Part shown: in pieces, positions 35,351 through 43,671 of the stretch
How positions within the stretch are numbered: the first letter of the stretch is position 1
Layout: each line of letters begins with the position of its first letter
The notes under the pieces: model-generated
The model's input: the letters and a program-made list of their open reading frames with translations, nothing else
Database searches by the model: none
Told to the model about the DNA's origin: nothing
NCBI GenBank assembly: GCA_024638505.1
Contig: JAHEKE010000004.1
Span: forward strand, 62,001-126,000
Length of the DNA stretch: 64,000 nucleotides
Reading direction: 5' to 3'
DNA from: Gammaproteobacteria bacterium
Lineage (GTDB): Bacteria > Pseudomonadota > Gammaproteobacteria > Arenicellales > JAANXG01
Position numbers and translations under genes: made by a program

Positions 35351-36283
35351 CTAATTGAATGAAGCATGCAGGGATTTGATATGCTCCACACCCAGACCGC
35401 AGCACCCACCTACTATTTGCACTCCGGCCGACACCCACTTCCGGTTGTAATCGACGAACTCGGTGACCGAAATAATGTCGACGAACTGCCAGTGCGGCAT
35501 TTTAAAATATCCGCTTTCAGGATAAGCCATCAGCGGTCGCTTAAAGTGCTGCTTGAGCAGCTCGATCGTCGGGGTAATGGCATCGACCTCGCTGTGCATC
35601 ACACCCGCCGCGCGGATACCGTCCAGGGGAATCATATCGAACATTTGGGCCACGCTCAGATCAGGTCGAGCATAAGAGACGAGTTTCCCCGCATTGTTCA
35701 AGCGCACCGAGAAGCCAACCCATACGGGTAACCCAGTCGTCAGCGCCGCCGCGATGGCTGGATTCGCCAGTTCCGGATCTGACATCATCTCCATCAGGAT
35801 CAGATCGACTCCACTCAGCGCCAGCAGCTCCGCCATCTCATGAAAATTTTTCGTTGCGATGCCGGCAGGAGGAATGGCGTGCGCATTGCGCTGGCTGGTC
35901 CCGGCCTGCACCGGTACCTGGTGCGACATCGACCCTGCCACCGCGACGCGGCTCCGGGTAGCGGTACCGTGACGCGCCTGCAATGCAATCTCTACCGCCC
36001 TCCGATTAAGCTCCACAAAACGAGATCCCAGTCCGGCTGGTTCCAGCATGTTTCGATTAGTAGAAAAAGTATTGGCTGTAATCACCCGCGCGCCCGCATG
36101 AATATAGTCCTCGTGTACTGCGCGCAGCAGCTCCGGGTTGGTGGCAGTGGCCATGGCGCACCAAGCTTTTTCATGCATTGGCGCGCCGCGGTGTTCAAGC
36201 TCAGTTCCGGTGGCACCATCGATCACGATGATCTTGCCGGCCTCGAGTTCATTCTCGATAGCGTTGATGCAGGGTGTGGTCAT
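35351..36283 (-). CDS. Homocysteine S-methyltransferase-family protein
   Basis: 310 residues from the ATG at 36283; the frame extends upstream to 36580 but the extra part is unlike the family and would overlap the next gene. The barrel begins with VIDGATGTELEHRG (about 19-32) and includes ITANTFSTNR (about 68-77). The C-terminal zinc pair is intact (GGCCG, about 291-295), but the first zinc ligand, normally GxNC, reads GVMHS here. His may substitute for Cys. The family transfers methyl groups from betaine or S-methylmethionine-like donors to homocysteine. The methyl-transfer genes at 51863-54575 are far away. Confidence 0.8.
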   Translation of the reverse strand: MTTPCINAIENELEAGKIIVIDGATGTELEHRGAPMHEKAWCAMATATNPELLRAVHEDYIHAGARVITANTFSTNRNMLEPAGLGSRFVELNRRAVEIALQARHGTATRSRVAVAGSMSHQVPVQAGTSQRNAHAIPPAGIATKNFHEMAELLALSGVDLILMEMMSDPELANPAIAAALTTGLPVWVGFSVRLNNAGKLVSYARPDLSVAQMFDMIPLDGIRAAGVMHSEVDAITPTIELLKQHFKRPLMAYPESGYFKMPHWQFVDIISVTEFVDYNRKWVSAGVQIVGGCCGLGVEHIKSLHASFN

Positions 36284-36329
36284 ACTGGCTGTTAGCAGAG
36301 CATCTTTAAGTTGGAAAATGGCATGATGG

Positions 36330-36740
36330 TTATGCCCGCTGAAACATCGACTGAAACTTATCGGATTGCTCCCCGTTGGCGAGATGCAGAACAACGCATT
36401 CTTTAAACTCAATTTCCGGATGTTTTGCGACGTTTTTCGCATACCAAAAAACAGCTCGCAAGGACTCATATCGGTGAGCGGTTGCCATGACGAAGTCCTC
36501 GGCGCCCATGCTGCCAAGATCGAATACCATAAGGTTGGCCTGCCTGATAGACTTGGTCCAGGAATCACAGTTTTCACCACAGGCCATGACGTAGCGGCAG
36601 CCCATATTGACCAGCCACGTACTGATTTCAGCCTGCCGTTCTTTACTCACCGCTTGCTCGACTGCGATGACTGTTTTGAAAGGCGCCACCTGTGAAACAT
36701 CCGGCAGCTGCGTTAAGCGGTGAATATTAATGTACCGCAT
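36330..36740 (-). CDS. Hypothetical protein
   Basis: 136 residues from the ATG at 36740; an ATG at 36818 is less likely because the added part shows no conservation signal. The sequence is mixed, with PFKTVIAVEQAVSKERQAEI and a central CGENCDSWTK (about 78-87) holding two cysteines. No family was recognised. It lies between the homocysteine methyltransferase-like gene and the ThDP enzyme genes on the same strand, so it is likely co-transcribed. Confidence 0.65.
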   Translation of the reverse strand: MRYINIHRLTQLPDVSQVAPFKTVIAVEQAVSKERQAEISTWLVNMGCRYVMACGENCDSWTKSIRQANLMVFDLGSMGAEDFVMATAHRYESLRAVFWYAKNVAKHPEIEFKECVVLHLANGEQSDKFQSMFQRA

Positions 36741-36834
36741 ACGCCAAGCTTGTACCCGTACATTGATCAATAAACGGCAAATGCAGAACGGAATCGCAGT
36801 GAATTGTGCGCCACGCAATCACACTAAGGAAGAA

Positions 36835-37443
36835 TCAGCTGACCGCAAATCCCAGATGCCGGCGAAAACGGTTCTTTAAATAAACGCCGTCACGCGGCGG
36901 AAGCGCACGCTTTTGGGCCTCTGCAACGATACGAATCGTGGCCAATCGCGGACCACCTTCTGTCCGTAAAAGATGAGGCTGCAGCTCCCTGACCTGTTCC
37001 ATAGTCCGTAAATCCAGGCTAAGGGGAAAACCTGCACAATCCGCCACCCGGTGTAGATCCACGCCATAAGCCGTATGAGACAACTGCATTCCGGTCTCGC
37101 CGAAACGGCCGTTATCGAGTACGACGATAGATAAGTTTCCCGGGCGCTTTACCGCGATGGTCGCCAGCCCGCCCATACCCATCAGCTGTTCGCCATCGCC
37201 GGTAATAACCGCAACCGGCCGCTCCGGCTGGGCCAGAGCCAGGCCAAGACCAACCAGGGCAGCGCTCCCCATGGCACCCCAGAGATAAAAATTAGCCTCG
37301 TTGTCACCGGCATCGAATACATCATAACTGGCGGAGCCCAATCCAGTAACAACCAGCATGTCCCCTCGTTGACGCAACAGTTCACGTACAACGGCGCGTC
37401 GGTCGAGTTTCGCGCTACTTTGCGCATCGCCCACGACTACCAT
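36835..37443 (-). CDS. ThDP-dependent decarboxylase, beta (C-terminal) subunit
   Basis: 202 residues. The thiamine-diphosphate motif is VITGDGEQLMGMGGLATIA ... LSIVVLDNGRFGETG, the GDG-x-NN-type region of the C-terminal domain. It begins within the stop region of the alpha subunit gene (7-base overlap at 37437-37443). The pair matches split decarboxylases such as sulfopyruvate decarboxylase (ComD/ComE) or phosphonopyruvate decarboxylase-like enzymes, or one end of a larger acetolactate-type enzyme. The true substrate cannot be told. Confidence 0.8.
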   Translation of the reverse strand: MVVVGDAQSSAKLDRRAVVRELLRQRGDMLVVTGLGSASYDVFDAGDNEANFYLWGAMGSAALVGLGLALAQPERPVAVITGDGEQLMGMGGLATIAVKRPGNLSIVVLDNGRFGETGMQLSHTAYGVDLHRVADCAGFPLSLDLRTMEQVRELQPHLLRTEGGPRLATIRIVAEAQKRALPPRDGVYLKNRFRRHLGFAVS

Positions 37444-37955
37444 TCCTTGCGGCCAAGCATGCGCTGAGAGAGCAACACCGCGACCGCCTGCCCGGCTTCG
37501 AAAGCGAGCATCATGGCCGAAGACACCGTGTCTTCGATATCCGCTGCGGTTTCAACCGGCAGCGTTTTAACCTGCATCGCTGCCAATACCGGCCGCGTCG
37601 CTGCACCCATCGGAACCTGCCACGGATTGAACTCGGCCCACTCCCCCCGCATCGTGACAAGCATCAGCAGCGGAAAGCGGCAGTTGGCAACCAGAGAAAG
37701 CGTATTAATGCAGTTACCCACTCCGCTCGACTGAGTCAACAGTGCCGTCCGCTGTCCGCCTAACCACGCCCCACTTGCAATCGCGATTCCCTCTTCTTCC
37801 GTTGTCAAAAGGGTAGTATGCACCCGCTCATCCGCCAGCATCATATCGATCAGCGCGCCGTGGCCGGCGTCGGGTACGTATACCACCTGCTCAACGTTGC
37901 CCGCGCGAAGAACCTGGTAGATGACTTGAGGCCAACGCCCATCGGTTGCCTGCAT
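37437..37955 (-). CDS. ThDP-dependent decarboxylase, alpha (N-terminal) subunit
   Basis: 172 residues from the ATG at 37955 (a TTG at 37973 is possible). It is the pyrimidine-binding half: VVYVPDAGHGALIDM and TTEEEGIAIASGAWLGGQRT, which contains the catalytic glutamate (about 53-55), followed by LLTQSSGVGNCINTLSL. It lacks the diphosphate-binding half, which is in the next gene, as in sulfopyruvate decarboxylase. Which keto acid is decarboxylated is unknown. Confidence 0.8.
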   Translation of the reverse strand: MQATDGRWPQVIYQVLRAGNVEQVVYVPDAGHGALIDMMLADERVHTTLLTTEEEGIAIASGAWLGGQRTALLTQSSGVGNCINTLSLVANCRFPLLMLVTMRGEWAEFNPWQVPMGAATRPVLAAMQVKTLPVETAADIEDTVSSAMMLAFEAGQAVAVLLSQRMLGRKEW

Positions 37956-38325
37956 TTTTAACCCACTAAACAAAAATCAGAAAGAAGCAGCCATTCTAAC
38001 GTAGCCAGCTCATGCATTCGTACTTACAAATTACTGCCCGCGCTACAATAATGCACTTCGACGTGTAGGCCACAAGGCATGAAATCTCGCGCGATCCCAA
38101 AGGATATCTTTGACCTACTACGCTACTGCTAGCACAATCAGTTTCACCATTGCCAAAATGGCCTCATCGCGCTTGAACTGATGGTTGAAACGGCAGGGGA
38201 TTTTCGATCTTACCGGTAAGTCGACAATCGTAACCGGTTCGGGGCTCGGGCCGGACCGCGCTCAATCATACTCATCGGCTTCACATCCAGCCTGGTCGTG
38301 TTCGAGGATTTGAGCACACACCTGA
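37956..38325. other. Intergenic stretch with one gene remnant
   Basis: 370 bases. The only recognisable item is a remnant of a short-chain dehydrogenase gene at 38203-38310, listed separately. The rest shows nothing clear. Confidence 0.5.
38203..38310 (+). pseudogene. Short-chain dehydrogenase remnant (N-terminal)
   Basis: One frame gives FDLTGKSTIVTGSGLG, the classic start of an SDR (glycine-rich NAD-binding loop), then loses similarity and ends at TGA. There is no following coding part, and the next gene is on the opposite strand. It is a short relic of about 20 recognisable codons. Confidence 0.5.
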
Positions 38326-38883
38326 TTAAGAGGCCTTGAGAAAGCTGTTTGATTTTTCGAAAAGCGCCATGTTTTTAGCTACGTCGTAGCGGCCCTCGGT
38401 TAAGCTTTCTGGATCCCATTCGCTGCGAGGAGTCTCAAAGAAATCTCCGCCATAGATATGGATCGCTCCGGTCAGCCGGGGCAGGGGATTCGTGACAGAA
38501 TGGATGATGTCCCGACCCAGAGGCCTGGCATCCTTTTCCGCCAGCGCGGCCGCGCCCGCGGCTTCAATGCGTCGATCCGAGGCACCTTTGATTCGACGCC
38601 AAAAAATGTTGTCCTCCCGCCCGGAGTAGATCGCAATGACTGCCCACATCTCATGATTATGCGGCATGAGTGTCATGTACGGCCCCCAGATAACGTTCAG
38701 GATGGTGAAATCCGGAGCGTGAAAGAGCTTTTGAACCTGCGCACGTTTTGGTTCGCCCAGTCCCCGCACCACTTGCCCAGGGTTGCTGACTGCGCGTGCC
38801 GCCACCTCACGCACCGCCTTATGGCTGGGGTCGTCGGCGTAGGCTGCCCGGCAATCGGCAATGAATTGATCCACATCGAACAT
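38326..38883 (-). CDS. Cupin, cysteine dioxygenase-like fold
   Basis: 185 residues from the ATG at 38883, with GGAGG upstream; the frame continues to 39057 but without support. The cupin core shows MPHNHEMWAVIAIYSGREDN (HxH near 73-75) and a second half near HSVTNPLPRLTGAIHIYGG (His at about 128 and 138). The two parts resemble the metal-binding motifs of cysteine dioxygenase and related cupins. The substrate is unknown. It is divergent from an enoyl-CoA hydratase gene. Confidence 0.78.
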   Translation of the reverse strand: MFDVDQFIADCRAAYADDPSHKAVREVAARAVSNPGQVVRGLGEPKRAQVQKLFHAPDFTILNVIWGPYMTLMPHNHEMWAVIAIYSGREDNIFWRRIKGASDRRIEAAGAAALAEKDARPLGRDIIHSVTNPLPRLTGAIHIYGGDFFETPRSEWDPESLTEGRYDVAKNMALFEKSNSFLKAS

Positions 38884-39099
38884 AGAACTCGCCCTCCTCT
38901 TTAAAGCACCAAAAGTGCGAAAGGGCATTATAGGCCGTGTATTTTGCGAGGCAAAGTTGTCTTGACCAGCTAGATCTAGCCCAACCGTTACCCATAAATT
39001 AACGATTGGAAGGTTTGCTGCATACAGCAGCCCATTTACCATTGTCACCCGTGGCACTGGCCGCTAGTCTGCGCTTGATCTGACAGGAGAAAACTAACT

Positions 39100-39945
39100 A
39101 TGAATTTTGGTGATGTAGTGTACGAACTAAAGGATAGAGTAGCCACCATCACGCTGAACCGGCCTGAACGCTTTAACGCAATCAGCGAGACCATGCCAGA
39201 GGACATTGCCGCAGCTTTTGATCATGCCAGTCATGACGACTCTGCTCACGTGGTAGTGCTTACTGGCGCTGGACCGGGTTTCTGCAGTGGATACGATTTG
39301 AAAACATACGCCGAAAAACCAGGCTCGAATCCCGCTCTCCAGGACATGCCCTGGGATCCTATGACCGACTACAGCTTCATGGGTCGCTGTACGCGCAACT
39401 TTATGTCTATCTGGAGATGCCATAAGCCTGTTATTGCGCGTGTGCACGGTGATGCGGTTGCTGCAGGAAGTGACATTGTTTTGTGCAGCGACATCATCAT
39501 TATGAATGCGCAGGCCCGCATTGGTTATCCCCCTGCGCGCGTGTGGGGATGCCCGACTACCGCCATGTGGGTATATCGCCTGGGTGCGGAAAAGGCAAAA
39601 TATATGCTGTTTACCGGTGGCTTGATATTCGGGTCCGAAGCAGAGGAAATCGGACTCATTCACCAGTCAGTACCGCCCACAGAGCTGGACGACACCGTTA
39701 GCCAATTGGTTAATCGTATTAAAGGCGTACCCAAAAATCAGCTAATGATGATGAAACTGTTGGTCAAACAGGCCTATGAGAACATGGGACTGACCAGCAT
39801 CCAGACGATCGCTACTCTGTTCGATGGCATGGCCAGGCACAGCCCTGAAGGAGTCTGGTTCAAGCAGCGCGCGGAGGAAGTGGGATTCAAGCAGGCTATC
39901 GCGGAACGGGATTCGGGCGATCCGATTCCGGGCAGTAAAAAATAA
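39100..39945 (+). CDS. Enoyl-CoA hydratase/isomerase-family protein (crotonase)
   Basis: 281 residues with AGGAG before the ATG. Crotonase pattern: TITLNRPERFNAISETM (about 17-33), VVVLTGAGPGFCSGYDLK (about 50-67, the oxyanion hole segment) and VIARVHGDAVAAGSDIVL (about 111-128). The first catalytic Glu site, normally P-E in the RFGxPE segment, reads RIGYPPARVW, so hydration may be lost or changed; isomerase, hydrolase or decarboxylase action is possible. It is followed by an inositol-phosphatase-family gene 21 bases on. Confidence 0.85.
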   Translation: MNFGDVVYELKDRVATITLNRPERFNAISETMPEDIAAAFDHASHDDSAHVVVLTGAGPGFCSGYDLKTYAEKPGSNPALQDMPWDPMTDYSFMGRCTRNFMSIWRCHKPVIARVHGDAVAAGSDIVLCSDIIIMNAQARIGYPPARVWGCPTTAMWVYRLGAEKAKYMLFTGGLIFGSEAEEIGLIHQSVPPTELDDTVSQLVNRIKGVPKNQLMMMKLLVKQAYENMGLTSIQTIATLFDGMARHSPEGVWFKQRAEEVGFKQAIAERDSGDPIPGSKK

Positions 39946-39965
39946 CACCAGTCTGTACGCACAAT

Positions 39966-40736
39966 ATGAAAGACATAGATGAGCTGGTTTCATTTTCAAA
40001 TGAACTGCTGAATTTGAGCAGAAACATCATTCGTTCACACCGTTCACTAGAAATAGATCACGAGATCAAAGCGGATGGTTCGCCGGTGACGACGGTCGAC
40101 CGGGAGGTAGAACAAAAGCTGAGGGAGTTGATCGATGCCCGCTATCCCCAACACGGCGTTATCGGTGAAGAATTTCCAGATCGGGATATCGATGCGGAAC
40201 GGGTGTGGCTGCTTGATCCGATAGACGGCACCAAGCAGTACGCGACGGGCATTCCGCTGTTCGGTACGCTGCTTGCCCTGGCTGAGCGGGGGTGTTTCGT
40301 CCTGGGGGCGATGGATTTCCCTGCCACCGACGATAGATGGATTGGAGGCCAGGGCTATCCAACGTTGTGGAACGGAAATCGGGCAGGCACCAGGCAATGT
40401 AGGGATTTGGCCCACGCCCTCGTCGCGCCCGGCGATCCTGCGCGGGGCATGGATCCGGACTTAACGTGGACGCAAGTAACGGCTGCCAGCCGTTTTTGCC
40501 TATGGGGCACCGGCAGTTACGGTTTTGCCATGGTGGCATCAGGCAGGCTGGACGTTGCTATAGACAATGATCTCGACCCATTTGATTTTGCCGCCCCCGC
40601 GGCGGTGATTGAAGCTGCCGGTGGGTCAGTTACCGACTGGCGTGGCGAGCCGCTTACTCTAGCGTCGGAGGGCAGCGTACTGTTTCTGGGAGACGCTCAC
40701 TTGCTAGAGTCCGTTATTGCACTGCTGCAGGGTTAG
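39966..40736 (+). CDS. Inositol monophosphatase-family phosphatase (HisN-like)
   Basis: 256 residues. The Mg2+-binding motifs of the family are present: IGEEFPD (Glu at about 68, GEE), WLLDPIDGTKQYATG (about 80-94, DPxDGT) and, near the end, DLDPFDFAAPAAVIEAAGG. It would cleave histidinol phosphate, inositol phosphate or a related ester. The 3' end overlaps the marC gene on the opposite strand by 23 bases (40714-40736). Short spacing to the crotonase gene suggests one transcript. Confidence 0.88.
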   Translation: MKDIDELVSFSNELLNLSRNIIRSHRSLEIDHEIKADGSPVTTVDREVEQKLRELIDARYPQHGVIGEEFPDRDIDAERVWLLDPIDGTKQYATGIPLFGTLLALAERGCFVLGAMDFPATDDRWIGGQGYPTLWNGNRAGTRQCRDLAHALVAPGDPARGMDPDLTWTQVTAASRFCLWGTGSYGFAMVASGRLDVAIDNDLDPFDFAAPAAVIEAAGGSVTDWRGEPLTLASEGSVLFLGDAHLLESVIALLQG

Positions 40737-41367
40737 AGGATTGAAGTAATCCGCTTTGTGCGACACCATCGAAAACAAACTGCACTGCCAACGCACAGAG
40801 TATGATGCCGAACACCCGACTGATGACGTGCATCGCGGTTACACCGATGATCCGCTGCAGCTGCGTCGCCAGAAGCAGGCCAACGAGTGTCAACAACAGT
40901 ACGCAATACAGACCGCCTAGAACGATCAGCTGCTGCACTATGTCTGCCTTTGTGTTTGCCATAAGCAGTATGGCCGCGCCCATTGCGCCGGGACCGGCAA
41001 TCAGAGGGGTAGCGAGTGGAAACACCGATATGTCCTCTTTGCTCGCCGCCTCCTCGGCTTCTTCCCGTGTCGTTGACGTTCCACCAGTGGGGCGGGCAAA
41101 AACCATTTCTATGCCAATAAGGAGCAACAGAATACCCCCGGCCACCCTCAGCGCCGCTAGCGATATACCCAAATAGGTAAGAAGATGCTCACCGACAAAG
41201 GCGAATATGGTAAGGATAATGGTGGCGACAGCAGTTCCACGCAGCGCAATGGACCGCCGTCGCTGTGGTGACAGTGAAGTCGTCATTGCGGCAAACATGG
41301 CGGCGGTGTCCAGCGGCCCTATGGTCGCGACAAAGGTCATAAAAGCGACTAATGCGGTTTCCAACAT
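40714..41367 (-). CDS. MarC-family integral membrane protein
   Basis: 217 residues with six hydrophobic segments (about 3-25, 42-62, 67-90, 116-138, 142-165, 185-205). The MarC signature MTFVATIGPLDTAAMFAAMT is near the start and FPLATPLIAGPGAMGAAIL is near 113-131. The function of the family is unknown; the old link to multiple antibiotic resistance is not supported for MarC itself. Convergent with, and overlapping, the phosphatase gene. Confidence 0.9.
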   Translation of the reverse strand: MLETALVAFMTFVATIGPLDTAAMFAAMTTSLSPQRRRSIALRGTAVATIILTIFAFVGEHLLTYLGISLAALRVAGGILLLLIGIEMVFARPTGGTSTTREEAEEAASKEDISVFPLATPLIAGPGAMGAAILLMANTKADIVQQLIVLGGLYCVLLLTLVGLLLATQLQRIIGVTAMHVISRVFGIILCALAVQFVFDGVAQSGLLQSSNPAAVQ

Positions 41368-41523
41368 GCTTGTCCCGGCCTACGCCCGTTTTACATCCGT
41401 CGGCAGTATAAGGATCTGTCCGGCTGTTGTAGAGGTTTTTGCGACGCCCTTGAACAGGAAGAGGGCCACAAACATAATGATTCCTGAACGGTGCAACACC
41501 AATCTTGAATGGGAGAAGCGATC

Positions 41524-42336
41524 ATGACCGTCGAAGTAAAAAAAAACGGATCCGTCTGGACCGTTATCCACAACCGTCCGCAGGCACGCAACGCCATGGA
41601 TCCGGACAGCGCCGACGCCTTAACCCAGGCGTTTCTCAATTTCGATGCGGATGATGAAGCCCGGGTAGCGGTTTTCTACGGCGAAGGAGGCGCGTTCTGT
41701 GCCGGATGGGACTTGAAATACGTCAGCACGCTCGACCAAACGTATCCACTAGGCGAACTCGATATTCCACCGGCGGGGCCGCACGGCAAAGGCGGGGAGA
41801 TTCCGCGCGGCCCGCTGGGGCCGTCGCGTCTCGAACTCGATAAGCCTGTGATCGGGGCTATCGCCGGACCGGCCGTGGCCGGCGGCATGGAGCTGGCGCT
41901 GTGGTGCGATTTCAGGGTGATGCAGGAAGATGCCTACCTCGGCGTCTACTGCCGGCGCTGGGGCGTGCCGCTGATTGATGGCGGCACGGTTCGTCTACCC
42001 CGCATTGTAGGCCAGGGCCGGGCGCTCGAAATCATCCTAACGGGGCGAAAAGTACCGGCGCAGGAGTGCCTGCAAATTGGTCTGTGCGAATATCTCGTGC
42101 CCAACGGCCAAGTGCGAAGCAAAGCGGAGGAGCTGGCTCAGGATATCGCGCGTTTTCCTTCAACCTGCGTACGCGCCGATCGCCGTTCAGCTATCAAAAG
42201 CCAGGGCCTGCCGCTCCGCGATGCCCTTATTCAAGAGTGGTACAACGGCCGTGAAGCGCTGGTAAAGGACGGCGTCGCCGGGGCCACTCGTTTCAAGCAG
42301 GGTCTCGGCCGGCACGGCGACTTCGACAAAATCTAA
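41524..42336 (+). CDS. Enoyl-CoA hydratase/isomerase-family protein (crotonase)
   Basis: 270 residues from the ATG at 41524 with GGAG upstream. Pattern: WTVIHNRPQARNAMDPDSAD (about 11-30), VAVFYGEGGAFCAGWDLK (about 47-64) and VIGAIAGPAVAGGMELAL (about 107-124). The stretch GVYCRRWGVPLIDGGTVRLP replaces the usual P-E site, as in a known crotonase subgroup of unclear reaction. It is a second paralogue near the one at 39100 but not a recent copy. The SDR gene follows on the other strand. Confidence 0.88.
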   Translation: MTVEVKKNGSVWTVIHNRPQARNAMDPDSADALTQAFLNFDADDEARVAVFYGEGGAFCAGWDLKYVSTLDQTYPLGELDIPPAGPHGKGGEIPRGPLGPSRLELDKPVIGAIAGPAVAGGMELALWCDFRVMQEDAYLGVYCRRWGVPLIDGGTVRLPRIVGQGRALEIILTGRKVPAQECLQIGLCEYLVPNGQVRSKAEELAQDIARFPSTCVRADRRSAIKSQGLPLRDALIQEWYNGREALVKDGVAGATRFKQGLGRHGDFDKI

Positions 42337-42420
42337 TTAGTACGAGCTTACCGAATTCGCAGAGCTTTGCCTGCATGTGCTCGCGCCACGCTTCCTGCGT
42401 CCGTCGCTTTGATAGCAGGA

Positions 42421-43392
42421 TCAGCTCTTATAGGTCAGCGGCGTCTCCTTGCTCCAAGACAGGTCCTCGTCCCTGCGCTCAAGATTCACCTTGCTCCAAG
42501 TCAGCTTCACTTCTTGTTCGGTGCCTTCCACGCCAAGCTTGAAGTTGCCAAGGTTCAACTCATCAGCCGGGCGCGATAGCAGCTGGGTAACGCTGTGCGC
42601 CGCTTCGAAGGGTTCGAGCATGCGCGGCTGCCAGCGACCGAACACCTTGGGATTATCCGCGTATTCCTGCGTCATACCGGTGCGTACGAATGGCAGCATT
42701 AGACAGGCCGCGCTCACCATGTCGGCGGACCGGCCGAGGTTAACGCGCAACACCTCCGGCAAGCGCAGTACCGCCCAGTTCGCTATGACGTAGCCGGGAA
42801 CCGCCACGCCGGGCTCGATCGCCTGCATTGAGGAGATGTAAAGAAGCTGCAGCGGCTGCTTGTGGTATACCGCCTCCCCAGCCCACAGGTGAGTCATGGC
42901 AACAAAGCCGTCAATCTTGGTGTTCATGACCAAACTGGATTCGGCCAGATTCTCAATAAAGTCACGACGCACCCTGGCGCGACGTTCGGCCCGACTTTCA
43001 TTTTCCACTTCCGGCAGCGCCCGGCCAAACCGATAGCCGCCTTCGGTCAAGCCTGAGTTACAGATAATCAGATCCGGTCCCTTGCCTCCCATGTGCTCGA
43101 TGACATGGCTGCGCGAGGCCCATAAATCCCGCGTGTTGTTTACATCCGCTTGCATGGCAAAAGCCTTGGCCCCGTGTTTATGCAGCGCGTCAACTAAATC
43201 GAAACCGTCCCGGTAGCTGCGGTTAAAGTGCACCCCCACTACTTCAGCCCCATTTGCCCCGGCAGCGAGCGCCAGGGCCTGACCAATTCCGCGATCCTTG
43301 CCGGACCCCGTGATGAGTACGCGCTTACCGGCAAAGGCGTTGCCGCCGTTCAGTGGGAAACGAAAGCTTTCGTATTCTGCAGTGTAGGCCAC
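42421..43392 (-). CDS. Short-chain dehydrogenase/reductase
   Basis: 323 residues from a GTG at 43392, which has a strong AAGGAGG site seven bases before it; this beats the ATG at 43422. The NAD(P) loop is VLITGSGKDRGIGQALALAA (about 25-44). The Ser-Tyr region is ISSMQAIEPGVAVPGYVIAN (about 192-211), where the usual YxxxK lysine is replaced (YVIAN), so activity is uncertain. It is larger than classical SDRs and resembles FabG-like enzymes with an extension. The metabolite is unknown. Confidence 0.8.
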   Translation of the reverse strand: MAYTAEYESFRFPLNGGNAFAGKRVLITGSGKDRGIGQALALAAGANGAEVVGVHFNRSYRDGFDLVDALHKHGAKAFAMQADVNNTRDLWASRSHVIEHMGGKGPDLIICNSGLTEGGYRFGRALPEVENESRAERRARVRRDFIENLAESSLVMNTKIDGFVAMTHLWAGEAVYHKQPLQLLYISSMQAIEPGVAVPGYVIANWAVLRLPEVLRVNLGRSADMVSAACLMLPFVRTGMTQEYADNPKVFGRWQPRMLEPFEAAHSVTQLLSRPADELNLGNFKLGVEGTEQEVKLTWSKVNLERRDEDLSWSKETPLTYKS

Positions 43393-43671
43393 GTGTTTTC
43401 CTCCTTTACTGTTTCTTATCAATTCAAGTTATGTAAACCTAACAAAGATATAACGTTTTTATCTTGACCAATGTCAACCCCGTTTTGATTTCTTTTGTCA
43501 GCCCTTAAGTTCTGCACCGCGGCATCAACGCGAATCGTCCCTCGCCCGTTAAATGGTTCCGCGCCGTGCAGCGTAGAAATTTCCGCCAGGTAGTTTGGCT
43601 ATTGGCGCAACATACTCCGGCAATAGTGGAGCAGTGGGGCGAACATCACAGTTTGCTGAATACTAAGTTCG

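Noticed and set aside
36330-36818. Longer version of the unknown gene from the ATG at 36818
   Set aside because: The extra part has no domain-like features, so I used 36740, although this choice is not certain.
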